Positions 1-5,621 of a stretch of DNA of 5,637 nt are shown here, piece after piece. Below the pieces are notes generated by a model. It worked only from the letters and a program-made list of their open reading frames with translations, did not search any database and was not told where the DNA came from. The translations under genes were made by a program, and so were the position numbers. Source of the DNA: Alphaproteobacteria bacterium (GTDB taxonomy: Bacteria; Pseudomonadota; Alphaproteobacteria; Rhodobacterales; Rhodobacteraceae); NCBI GenBank assembly GCA_030830465.1, contig JAURMY010000054.1:1-5637 (forward strand), in the 5' to 3' direction. Positions within the stretch are counted from its first letter, which is position 1. Each line of letters starts with the position of its first letter.

Positions 1-624
1 AAGATCGGCCTGACCAGCCGCGCCATGCAAAGCCAGCTGAACATCGACATTCCCGACAGCGGGGTTTTGTTTGACGACATGTTTTTTGACGACGGCGCGG
101 TTGTGCCAAAGGGCCGTTTCATCGAGCCAAGGGTCGAGGCGGAAATCGCCTTTGTCATGGCAAGCGATTTGAAGGGGCCGGATGTCACGCCCCGGATGGT
201 TCTGAATGCCACGCAATCCGTCGCCCCGGCGCTGGAGATTCTGGACACGCGCATCTTCCGCAAGGATCCGGTGACCGGGCGCATCCGGTCGGTGTTTGAC
301 ACGATCTCGGACAATGCGGCGAATGCCGGCATCGTTCTGGGGGCGGCCCGGCATGATCCGAATGCCGTGGACCTGCCTTGGGTGGGCGCAATCACCGCGC
401 GCGACGGGGTGATCGAGGAAACCGGCCTTGGGGCCGGCGTTCTGGGCGATCCTTTGGTGTCGATGGCCTGGCTTGCCAACCGGCTGGCCGAACACGGCGA
501 TTATATCCGCGCGGGCGAGGTGGTGCTGTCCGGCAGTTTCATCCGCGCAATCGAAGCCCCGTCGGGGTCCAAGTTTCACGCTGATTACGGCCCGTTCGGC
601 TCTGTCAGCATTTCATTTGAATAG
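1..624 (+). CDS. hpaH: 2-oxohept-3-ene-1,7-dioate hydratase (HpaH), 5'-truncated by window edge
   Basis: The reading frame is open from base 1 (K-I-G-L-T-S-R-A before the first visible Met at 25), so the gene begins outside the window; 207 residues and a TAG stop are visible. Members of this hydratase family add water to 2-oxohept-3-ene-1,7-dioate to give 4-hydroxy-2-oxoheptane-1,7-dioate, using a divalent metal in the cytoplasm. The metal-site motif V-E-A-E-I-A-F gives Glu46 and Glu48 (window numbering) and L-E-I-L-D gives Glu79. Their spacing matches Glu106/Glu108/Glu139 of the E. coli enzyme as I remember it, which implies about 60 missing N-terminal residues and a full length near 267, the usual size. 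The KIGLTS motif and V-L-F-D-D-M-F-F segment also fit. hpaI follows after 8 nt, so the two are probably co-transcribed. The related MhpD-type 2-oxopent-4-enoate hydratases are the main alternative, but the hpaI neighbour favours HpaH. Confidence 0.93.
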   Translation, partial: KIGLTSRAMQSQLNIDIPDSGVLFDDMFFDDGAVVPKGRFIEPRVEAEIAFVMASDLKGPDVTPRMVLNATQSVAPALEILDTRIFRKDPVTGRIRSVFDTISDNAANAGIVLGAARHDPNAVDLPWVGAITARDGVIEETGLGAGVLGDPLVSMAWLANRLAEHGDYIRAGEVVLSGSFIRAIEAPSGSKFHADYGPFGSVSISFE

Positions 625-632
625 GAAAAACC

Positions 633-1433
633 ATGCCTGCCCCCGTCAACAGTTTCAAGAAATCCATCGCCAGCGGCCAGTTGCAAATCGGCTTTTGGCA
701 AAGCCTTGGCACCACGATCACCGCTGAAATCAGCGCCTATTCCGGGTTTGACTGGCTGTTGATCGATGGTGAGCATGGCCCCAACGACATCCGCTCGATC
801 CGCGACCAGTTGCAAGTCGTCGGCCCGTCGCCGACCCAGGCCGTGGTGCGTATCGCCGGGGTTGACGTGGTTTCGGTCAAACAGGTGATGGATGCCGGGG
901 CGCAGACCGTGCTGGTGCCAATCGTGGACACGCCCGAAGATGCCGCCCTGATGGCGCGCGCCATGCGCTATCCGCCGCATGGCATCCGGGGCAACGGCTC
1001 TGGCGTGGTGCGGGCCGCCGATTATGGCCGCATGGCGGGGTATCTGGACACCGCCAATGACGAGGCATGCCTTTTGGTGCAGGCCGAGACCATGACCGCG
1101 ATCAACAATCTGGATGCGATCTGTGCGATTGACGGGGTGGACGGGGTGTTTATCGGCCCGTCGGATCTGGCGACCAGCATGGGACATATCGGTGATCCCG
1201 GCCACAAGGATGTGCAGGCGGTGATCGAGGACGCGATTGTGCGCATCCGCGCCGCTGGCAAGGCCCCGGGCATTCTGATGGCAGATGAGGCCAAAGTCCG
1301 GCGCTATATCGAGCTTGGCGCGCTGTTTGTGGCGGTGGGTTCTGACGTGTCGATTTTGGCGAACGGGGCGAAAAATCTGGCGGCGAAATATCTGGGCGGG
1401 GCGGCGGCCTCGACCAAAGGTCAGGTCTACTGA
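633..1433 (+). CDS. hpaI: 4-hydroxy-2-oxoheptane-1,7-dioate aldolase (HpaI)
   Basis: This is a class II (metal-dependent) pyruvate aldolase of the HpcH/HpaI family, cytoplasmic, 266 residues (E. coli HpaI is about 262). It cleaves 4-hydroxy-2-oxoheptane-1,7-dioate to pyruvate and succinate semialdehyde, the last step of the pathway. Family residues are all present with a constant +3 offset from E. coli: His48 in D-G-E-H-G-P-N, Arg73 in V-V-R-I, Asp87 in V-M-D-A-G-A, metal ligand Glu152 in Q-A-E-T and metal ligand Asp178 in G-P-S-D-L. The P-P-H-G-I-R-G segment at 114-120 is also typical. The ATG start is supported by an AGGAA Shine-Dalgarno sequence that overlaps the hpaH stop codon, 6 nt upstream, so translation of the two genes is probably linked. 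The stop lies 2 nt from the stop of the convergent hpaR. Related 2-keto-3-deoxy-rhamnonate or -glucarate aldolases look similar; the pathway context decides for HpaI. Confidence 0.95.
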   Translation: MPAPVNSFKKSIASGQLQIGFWQSLGTTITAEISAYSGFDWLLIDGEHGPNDIRSIRDQLQVVGPSPTQAVVRIAGVDVVSVKQVMDAGAQTVLVPIVDTPEDAALMARAMRYPPHGIRGNGSGVVRAADYGRMAGYLDTANDEACLLVQAETMTAINNLDAICAIDGVDGVFIGPSDLATSMGHIGDPGHKDVQAVIEDAIVRIRAAGKAPGILMADEAKVRRYIELGALFVAVGSDVSILANGAKNLAAKYLGGAAASTKGQVY

Positions 1434-1435
1434 AC

Positions 1436-1864
1436 CTATAACGCCGTCAACCGGCGCAAGGCCTGCATCAGGCCTTGCGTGTTTTCCGGCCCGAAAGCGG
1501 CGGTCAGATCGGCATAGATCGCCGCACTTTCCGGGGTGATTTCCTCGATCATCTTGCGGCCCTGGGCTGTCAGTTCCGTCAACTGGCGGCGGCCGTCCTC
1601 GGGGTGGCGGGTGCGGGCAATCAGGCCGCGCCCTTCCAGATGGGCCAGAATGCGGGTCAGGCTGGGGGTCAGGATCACGCTTTGCTCGGCCAGAACGGTC
1701 GGTTCGGACGGACCGTTTTCATTCAGAACACGCAGCACACGCCATTGTTGCTCGCTTAGACCATGGGCTTTCAGCATCGGGCGAAACCGCTGCATCACCG
1801 CTTCGCGCGCGCGCAACAGCATGATCGGCAACGAGGTTTCAACAGTGCCCAGCCGGTCGGTCAT
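1436..1864 (-). CDS. hpaR: MarR-family repressor of the homoprotocatechuate genes (HpaR)
   Basis: A 142-residue winged-helix regulator of the MarR family, acting as a DNA-binding dimer. The N-terminal helix (L-P-I-M-L-L-R-A-R-E-A, 12-22) and the H-G-L-S-E-Q-Q-W-R-V-L-R block (34-45) closely resemble E. coli HpaR. The recognition helix is about residues 66-78 (T-P-S-L-T-R-I-L) and the wing about 84-94, with the conserved D-x-R pattern at Asp90 and Arg92. The start at 1864 is chosen because its ATG overlaps the hpaG stop as ATGA and matches the family N-terminus; the frame stays open upstream to an ATG at 1942, but that extension lies wholly inside hpaG and looks like shadow translation. There is no strong Shine-Dalgarno before 1864, consistent with translation coupled to hpaG. 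It probably represses both transcription units through the repeats at 2734-2766, with a pathway metabolite as inducer (inferred from E. coli HpaR). Its 3' end contains the hairpin at 1455-1479. Confidence 0.92.
   Translation of the reverse strand: MTDRLGTVETSLPIMLLRAREAVMQRFRPMLKAHGLSEQQWRVLRVLNENGPSEPTVLAEQSVILTPSLTRILAHLEGRGLIARTRHPEDGRRQLTELTAQGRKMIEEITPESAAIYADLTAAFGPENTQGLMQALRRLTAL
1455..1479 (+). terminator. Hairpin terminator for hpaH-hpaI embedded in the hpaR 3' end
   Basis: A perfect 10-bp inverted repeat, CGCAAGGCCT (1455-1464) and AGGCCTTGCG (1470-1479), has a 5-nt loop and is followed on the plus strand by TGTTTT (1480-1485). It starts 21 nt after the hpaI stop. The T-run is short, so termination may be partial. 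On the minus strand the same hairpin has no T-run, so it would serve only rightward transcription. Confidence 0.6.
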
Positions 1865-2700
1865 TCTGCGAATCGGACCGTGTTTGTCAGGGTGCCGATG
1901 CCCTCGACGCTCACCTCTACCACGTCGCCCGGTTTCAGCCATATCGGCGGATCAAACCGCGCCCCGGCCCCGGTCGGCGTTCCGGTCGCGATCAGGTCGC
2001 CGGGTTCCAGTTCGGTGAAGGTCGAGACATATTCAATGATCTTGGCAAAGGGAAAGGCCAATGAGGCGGTGGTGTCGGACTGACGCAATTCACCATTGAC
2101 GCGGGTTTCAAGCCGCATGTCGGTTACGTCAATTGCCGACAAATCGGTTTCGATCCAAGGGCCGACACAGCCGGAATTGTCCCAGTTCTTGCCTTGGGTC
2201 ACATTGAACTTTCCGTGCCGGATCCAGTCGCGAACTGAGCCTTCATTCATGATCGTCAGGCCCGCGACATGGGTCATCGCCGCGGCCTGCTTGATCCGGC
2301 GGCCGGCTTTGCCGATCACCAGAACGATTTCACCTTCATAGTCCAGCTGTTCGGATTCCGCAGGAATTTCAATCGCTTGCCCATGGGCGACAAAACTGCG
2401 GCGGTGGCGCATGAAAATGCTGGGATGTTGCGGCGCGTCAGAGCCGTCTTTGTATTCCTCGTTGCGGTTCATATAGTTGACGCCGATACAAAAAATACGC
2501 GGCGGATGGGTCACCGGCAGGTCCAGCGTGACAGCGGAAAGATCGTGATCCGGCGCGCCATTTGCCACGGCTTTCGCGATTTCGGCATCCTTGCCAAAGG
2601 CTTGCACCATGTCGGTCAGTTGCAGGCGTTTTGTCAGGTCATAGACGCCGGTGTCAATAACGGCCCCGATGCGGTTTTGGTTGAATGTGATCAGCTTCAT
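1861..2700 (-). CDS. hpaG: FAH-family isomerase/decarboxylase of the HPA pathway (HpaG-like, single domain)
   Basis: A 279-residue fumarylacetoacetate hydrolase-fold protein. An N-terminal small domain (1-60) precedes the catalytic FAH domain (about 65-279), which ends in the signature G-D-L-I-A-T-G-T-P-T-G and a final V-E-G-I-G-T-L segment. By position in the cluster it should decarboxylate 5-carboxy-2-oxohept-3-enedioate and/or isomerise 2-hydroxyhepta-2,4-dienedioate to 2-oxohept-3-ene-1,7-dioate. Metal-ligand candidates are Glu122 and Glu124 (D-Y-E-G-E-I) and Glu153 (N-E-G-S-V-R-D-W), with Lys171 nearby; the third ligand is more usually Asp. Position 79 is Arg (N-Y-M-N-R-N-E-E-Y) where many FAH enzymes have His. 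E. coli HpaG is about 429 residues with two fused FAH domains; this protein has one. The ATG is preceded by GGAG with 8 nt spacing. It is the first gene of the leftward hpaG-hpaR unit. The FAH family is certain; which half-reaction it performs is inference. Confidence 0.85.
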   Translation of the reverse strand: MKLITFNQNRIGAVIDTGVYDLTKRLQLTDMVQAFGKDAEIAKAVANGAPDHDLSAVTLDLPVTHPPRIFCIGVNYMNRNEEYKDGSDAPQHPSIFMRHRRSFVAHGQAIEIPAESEQLDYEGEIVLVIGKAGRRIKQAAAMTHVAGLTIMNEGSVRDWIRHGKFNVTQGKNWDNSGCVGPWIETDLSAIDVTDMRLETRVNGELRQSDTTASLAFPFAKIIEYVSTFTELEPGDLIATGTPTGAGARFDPPIWLKPGDVVEVSVEGIGTLTNTVRFAE

Positions 2701-2733
2701 GTTTCCGGCTCCGGCAGATTTGTCTTGACGGTA

Positions 2734-2746
2734 GTTAACGTGTTAA
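2734..2746. promoter_or_regulatory. Probable HpaR operator, copy 1
   Basis: GTTAACGTGTTAA, containing the inverted repeat TTAAC-GT-GTTAA (2735-2746). It lies between the -35 and -10 of the rightward promoter. The size and AT-rich palindromic form suit a MarR-family dimer. The link to HpaR is inferred from position and from the identical second copy. Confidence 0.75.
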
Positions 2747-2751
2747 GTATA
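2746..2751 (-). promoter_or_regulatory. Possible leftward -10 element for hpaG-hpaR
   Basis: On the minus strand this reads TATACT (5 of 6 matches to TATAAT) and overlaps the rightward -10, so the two promoters could share one melted region. Transcription would start near 2739, about 38 nt before the hpaG ATG. No good -35 lies at 16-18 bp; the hexamer at 17 bp reads TCTGGT. This is a tentative call. Confidence 0.35.
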
Positions 2752-2753
2752 TT

Positions 2754-2766
2754 GTTAACGTGTTAA
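2754..2766. promoter_or_regulatory. Probable HpaR operator, copy 2
   Basis: This is identical over 13 bp to the element at 2734-2746 and is offset by exactly 20 bp, about two helical turns, so two dimers would sit on the same DNA face. It covers the predicted hpaF transcription start near 2760. Its last three bases (TAA, 2764-2766) are also an in-frame stop upstream of the hpaF start. Confidence 0.75.
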
Positions 2767-2771
2767 TCACC

Positions 2772-2776
2772 AGAGG
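2772..2776 (+). promoter_or_regulatory. Ribosome binding site fixing the hpaF GTG start
   Basis: AGAGG lies 8 nt before the GTG at 2785. With the in-frame TAA at 2764-2766 and no ATG, GTG or TTG between, it makes the GTG the earliest possible start. This matters because the N-terminal residue is catalytic in this family. Confidence 0.75.
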
Positions 2777-2784
2777 TCAATCCC

Positions 2785-3186
2785 GTGGCGCATTTGTCAA
2801 TCGAATATTCCGCAAATCTGGAGGCCGATATGGATATGGCGGCCTTTTGCGACGTTGCGCGCCGGGCGATGCTGGACAGCGGTCTGTTTCCGATGGCGGG
2901 GATCCGGGTGCGGGCCTTTCGCGCCGATCATGTTTCGGTCGGTGATGGCGGCGCGGATCTGGCCTTTGCGGATATGGTGCTGCGGCTGGGCAAGGGCCGC
3001 TCCGAGGCCGAGTGGAAAACGGCGGTCGAGGCGGTTTATTCTGCCCTGGAAAACTGGGTGAAGGATCGCGTTAAAATGCCTTTTGCCCTGTCACTGGAAC
3101 TTTTGGAAATCAATTATCCTTTCGCGGAGAAGCGGTTGAACACATACCGCCCGGCGCTGAAGGCACGGGGGAATGAAAATGTCTGA
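2785..3186 (+). CDS. hpaF: 5-carboxymethyl-2-hydroxymuconate isomerase (HpaF), catalytic Pro1 replaced by Ala
   Basis: A 133-residue protein of the tautomerase superfamily (E. coli CHM isomerase is about 126), a small cytoplasmic enzyme that in the family is a trimer. It converts 5-carboxymethyl-2-hydroxymuconate to its 2-oxo-3-ene isomer. With the initiator Met removed, residues 1-72 align without gaps to the E. coli enzyme as I remember it, including Arg40 (G-I-R-V-R) and Arg71 (G-K-G-R-S); L-F-P-M-A-G-I-R at 33-40 is especially close. The oddity is residue 1: the family uses an N-terminal proline as catalytic base (M-P-H-F), but this gene encodes M-A-H-L (GTG GCG CAT TTG). No other start restores proline. 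It is the first gene after the divergent promoter, and its last 8 nt overlap hpaE. The assignment by context and similarity is strong, but full activity is uncertain. Confidence 0.9.
   Translation: MAHLSIEYSANLEADMDMAAFCDVARRAMLDSGLFPMAGIRVRAFRADHVSVGDGGADLAFADMVLRLGKGRSEAEWKTAVEAVYSALENWVKDRVKMPFALSLELLEINYPFAEKRLNTYRPALKARGNENV
3167..3172 (+). promoter_or_regulatory. Ribosome binding site favouring the hpaE start at 3179
   Basis: GGGGGA lies inside the hpaF 3' end, 6 nt before the ATG at 3179 and directly against the ATG at 3173. Spacing therefore favours 3179. An AAGG at 3160-3163, 9 nt before 3173, keeps the earlier start possible; the two proteins differ by only Met-Lys. Confidence 0.55.
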
Positions 3187-4684
3187 ACGCGACAGCAATA
3201 TTGCCAAGGCGCAGGCCTATTTGAAACCTTTGGCCGCCAAGGGCGTTCTGAACCGGATCGGCGGGCAGGACAGCACGGGTGCCGGGTGGTTTGAGTCAAC
3301 CTCGCCGGTGGATGGCAGTCATCTGGCCCGTGTGGCGCGGGCCGATGCCGCCGAAGTGGATCGGGCCGCCAAGGCCGCCAAGGCCGCTTTTCCGGCATGG
3401 CGCGATGTTGGCGGGGCCGAGCGCAAGAAGATCCTGCACCGGATCGCTGATGCGATTGTCGCGCGGGCCGAGGAAATCGCCTTTCTGGAATGTCTCGACA
3501 CCGGGCAGGCGTTGCGCTTCATGTCAAAGGCGGCATTGCGCGGTGCGGAAAACTTTCGGTATTTTGCCGATCTCGCACCTTCGGCGCGGGATGGTCAGAA
3601 CCTGCCCAGCCCGACCTTGATGAATGTGACCACACGGGTGCCGATTGGCCCTGTTGGTGTGATCACACCCTGGAACACGCCGTTCATGCTGTCGACCTGG
3701 AAGATCGCTCCGGCGCTGGCCGCGGGCTGTACCGTTGTTCATAAACCGGCTGAGCTTTCGCCGTTAACCGCCCGTCTTCTTTGCGAAATCGCCGAGGATG
3801 CCGGGCTGCCGCCGGGGGTGTGGAATCTGGTCAACGGCTTTGGCGAAGACGCCGGACGCGCGCTGACCGAGCACCCGGACATCAAGGCCATCGCCTTTGT
3901 CGGCGAAAGCCGCACCGGGTCGATGATCATGAAACAGGGGGCCGATACCCTGAAACGCGTGCATTTTGAACTGGGCGGCAAAAACCCCTGTATCGTGTTT
4001 GACGACGCCGATCTGGACCGGGCACTGGATGCGGCGATCTTCATGATCTATTCGCTGAACGGTGAGCGCTGCACCTCTTCTTCGCGTCTGTTGGTGCAGG
4101 AAAACATTCACGGGGAATTCGTCGAAAAGCTGGCCGCGCGGGTGAAAAATCTGCGGGTCGGGCATCCATTGGACCCGGAAACCGAGGTCGGGCCGCTGAT
4201 TGCGGCGGAACATGTTGCCAAGGTCTGTTCCTATTTTGACATCGCCAGGGCCGACGGGGCCAAGGTGCATGTGGGCGGCAAGGCGATCGAAGGGCCGGGA
4301 TGTTATGTGCAGCCGACCTTGTTTACCGGCGCGACAAACGACATGCGCATCGCCCCGGAAGAGATTTTCGGCCCGGTTCTGACGGTCATACCGTTTCAGG
4401 ACGAGGCGGACGCCATCGAAAAAGCCAATGGCGTGGAATATGGCCTGACCGCCTATGTCTGGACAAACAACCTGCCGCGCGCATTGCGGGTGACCAGCCA
4501 GCTTGAGGCCGGGATGATGTGGGTCAATTCGGAAAACGTCCGCCACCTGCCAACGCCCTTTGGCGGCGTGAAGGCCAGCGGCATGGGCCGCGACGGCGGC
4601 GACTGGTCGTTTGAGTTTTACATGGAGCAAAAGCATATCGGTTTTGCCCTGGGGGATCACAAGATCGCCCGGCTAGGTGCCTGA
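3179..4684 (+). CDS. hpaE: 5-carboxymethyl-2-hydroxymuconate semialdehyde dehydrogenase (HpaE)
   Basis: A 501-residue NAD(P)-dependent aldehyde dehydrogenase (E. coli HpaE is about 488) that oxidises the CHMS produced by HpaD to the carboxylate. The ALDH landmarks are all present: Asn166 (oxyanion hole, P-W-N-T-P-F), general base Glu264 (E-L-G-G-K), nucleophile Cys298 (N-G-E-R-C-T-S) and Glu395 (E-E-I-F-G-P-V, nicotinamide ribose contact). The Glu-to-Cys spacing of 34 is the family norm. N-G-E-R-C-T and the C-terminal F-G-G-V-K-A-S-G-M-G-R-D-G-G segment with G-D-H-K-I match the HpaE subgroup. The N-terminus carries roughly 15 to 20 residues more than E. coli HpaE, rich in Ala, Lys and Leu, before the first conserved block. 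The start overlaps the hpaF end by 8 nt, and hpaD follows after 74 nt. Other semialdehyde dehydrogenases are the alternative, but the context makes HpaE very likely. Confidence 0.95.
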   Translation: MSERDSNIAKAQAYLKPLAAKGVLNRIGGQDSTGAGWFESTSPVDGSHLARVARADAAEVDRAAKAAKAAFPAWRDVGGAERKKILHRIADAIVARAEEIAFLECLDTGQALRFMSKAALRGAENFRYFADLAPSARDGQNLPSPTLMNVTTRVPIGPVGVITPWNTPFMLSTWKIAPALAAGCTVVHKPAELSPLTARLLCEIAEDAGLPPGVWNLVNGFGEDAGRALTEHPDIKAIAFVGESRTGSMIMKQGADTLKRVHFELGGKNPCIVFDDADLDRALDAAIFMIYSLNGERCTSSSRLLVQENIHGEFVEKLAARVKNLRVGHPLDPETEVGPLIAAEHVAKVCSYFDIARADGAKVHVGGKAIEGPGCYVQPTLFTGATNDMRIAPEEIFGPVLTVIPFQDEADAIEKANGVEYGLTAYVWTNNLPRALRVTSQLEAGMMWVNSENVRHLPTPFGGVKASGMGRDGGDWSFEFYMEQKHIGFALGDHKIARLGA

Positions 4685-4758
4685 GCCAGATCAAGGTACA
4701 ACATCAGACTTTCGGGAAAAGTGAACAGGACACCCGGTAACCCAACAAGGAAAGAAAA

Positions 4759-5613
4759 ATGGGAGAACTCGTCCTCGCCGCCAAAATGACCCATGTGCCG
4801 ACATTGCAGATGTCTGAACAAGACGGTCCCGCGAAAGGCAAACGCCAGCCGGCCATTGACGGCCATATTGAAGTCGCCCGCCGCGCCAGGGCCCTTGGGG
4901 CTGACACCGTGGTGATCTGCGACACCCATTGGTGTGTCAACGCCGGGTTTCATATCAATGCCAATGGACGGTTCAAGGGTTTGCTGACCTCCAGTGAATT
5001 CCCGCAATTCATCCGCGACATGCCTTTTGATCATCGCGGCAACCCCGAACTGGGCGATGCGATTGCAAAACACGCGACCGAGCTTGGCGTTTACACTTTG
5101 GCGCATCATCTGGATTCGCTGGAACTGGAATACGGCACCCTTGTGCCGATGCATTTCATGGCGCGTGAGCATGATATGAAAGTGGTGTCGATTGCCGCCT
5201 GGTGCACGGTGCATGACCACGCCGAAAGCCGGGTGATCGGCGAGGCGATCCGCGCCGCGGTCGAGGCCAGCGACAGCAAGGTCCTGCTGGTCGCCAGCGG
5301 CTCGCTTAGCCACAAGATCTGGTCCAATCGCGACTATGCGCCGAACAACGGCACCTTCACCATTTCCTCGGAATTCAACCGCCAGTTCGATCTGCGGGTG
5401 CTCGAGATGTGGCAGAACGGCGAGCATGACACCTTTCTGAAATGCCTTGGCGACTATGCCCGCCATTGTTCCGGTGAAGGTTCGATGCATGACACCGCGA
5501 TGCTTTACGGCGCACTTGGCTGGGACAAATATACCGGCCGTTGCGAAGTGGTGACGCCGTATTTCCCCTCGTCCGGCACCGGCCAGACCAATGTCATTTT
5601 TCCCGTCCAGTAG
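4759..5613 (+). CDS. hpaD: 3,4-dihydroxyphenylacetate (homoprotocatechuate) 2,3-dioxygenase, LigB-type (HpaD)
   Basis: A 284-residue class III extradiol dioxygenase (E. coli HpaD is about 283), cytoplasmic and non-haem Fe(II)-dependent. It cleaves the ring of homoprotocatechuate next to the hydroxyl pair to give CHMS, the entry step of this cluster. Probable iron ligands are His12 (K-M-T-H-V-P), His57 (D-T-H-W) and Glu240 (G-E-G-S-M-H-D). His185 in S-G-S-L-S-H-K fits the catalytic acid/base His of the LigB fold. Long blocks such as E-Y-G-T-L-V-P-M, F-I-R-D-M and the F-P-S-S-G-T-G-Q ending match the E. coli enzyme, so it is not the unrelated vicinal-oxygen-chelate type of HPCD. The ATG has AAGGAA 6 nt upstream. 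It is preceded by a 74-nt gap after hpaE, in which I see no convincing promoter or terminator, so one hpaFED transcript is likely. Confidence 0.95.
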   Translation: MGELVLAAKMTHVPTLQMSEQDGPAKGKRQPAIDGHIEVARRARALGADTVVICDTHWCVNAGFHINANGRFKGLLTSSEFPQFIRDMPFDHRGNPELGDAIAKHATELGVYTLAHHLDSLELEYGTLVPMHFMAREHDMKVVSIAAWCTVHDHAESRVIGEAIRAAVEASDSKVLLVASGSLSHKIWSNRDYAPNNGTFTISSEFNRQFDLRVLEMWQNGEHDTFLKCLGDYARHCSGEGSMHDTAMLYGALGWDKYTGRCEVVTPYFPSSGTGQTNVIFPVQ

Positions 5614-5616
5614 GAG
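5612..5616 (+). promoter_or_regulatory. Ribosome binding site for the gene starting at 5622
   Basis: AGGAG begins inside the hpaD TAG stop codon and lies 5 nt before the ATG at 5622. This arrangement matches the hpaH-hpaI junction and indicates that the next gene belongs to the same operon. Confidence 0.7.
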
Positions 5617-5621
5617 CGATC

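Larger units (their letters stand above)
2725..2753 (+). promoter_or_regulatory. Sigma-70-type promoter for hpaF-hpaE-hpaD
   Basis: TTGACG (2725-2730, 5 of 6 matches to TTGACA) and TATATT (2748-2753, 5 of 6 matches to TATAAT) are separated by exactly 17 bp. Transcription would start near 2760, giving a leader of about 25 nt before the hpaF GTG. One palindromic repeat fills the spacer and the second covers the predicted start site, as expected for a repressed promoter. It is predicted by eye from consensus only. Confidence 0.75.
2701..2784. promoter_or_regulatory. Divergent hpaG/hpaF control region
   Basis: This 84-nt gap separates the start codons of leftward hpaG and rightward hpaF and is the only divergent intergenic region in the window. 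Its centre is AT-rich, unlike the GC-rich genes on each side. It holds a strong rightward promoter, a possible weaker leftward -10 and two identical palindromic repeats, described in separate entries. A repressor bound here could control both transcription units, including its own gene hpaR. Confidence 0.85.

Noticed and set aside
585..1205. Minus-strand open frame (206 codons) opposite hpaI
   Set aside because: It is His/Gly/Asp-rich shadow translation of hpaI with no recognisable motif.
1865..1942. Upstream ATG giving a 168-residue version of HpaR
   Set aside because: The added 26 residues lie wholly inside hpaG, are Arg/Gly/His-rich and match no MarR N-terminus. The ATG at 1864 fits the family and the ATGA overlap.
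3366..3389. Short direct repeats (GCCGCCAAG) in hpaE
   Set aside because: They encode a normal Ala-Ala-Lys helix in the ALDH N-terminal region and need no special explanation.
3764..4660. Long minus-strand open frame (298 codons) opposite hpaE
   Set aside because: Its composition is that of a mirror frame of a GC-rich gene, no family is recognisable, and hpaE is an unmistakable full-length ALDH.
4685..4758. Possible terminator or promoter between hpaE and hpaD
   Set aside because: Only a weak 5-bp inverted repeat (ACTTT...AAAGT) without a T-run is visible, and no paired -35/-10 stands out.
4657..5490. Long minus-strand open frame (277 codons) opposite hpaD
   Set aside because: It lies almost entirely over the conserved hpaD gene, shows no recognisable domain, and is explained as a mirror frame.
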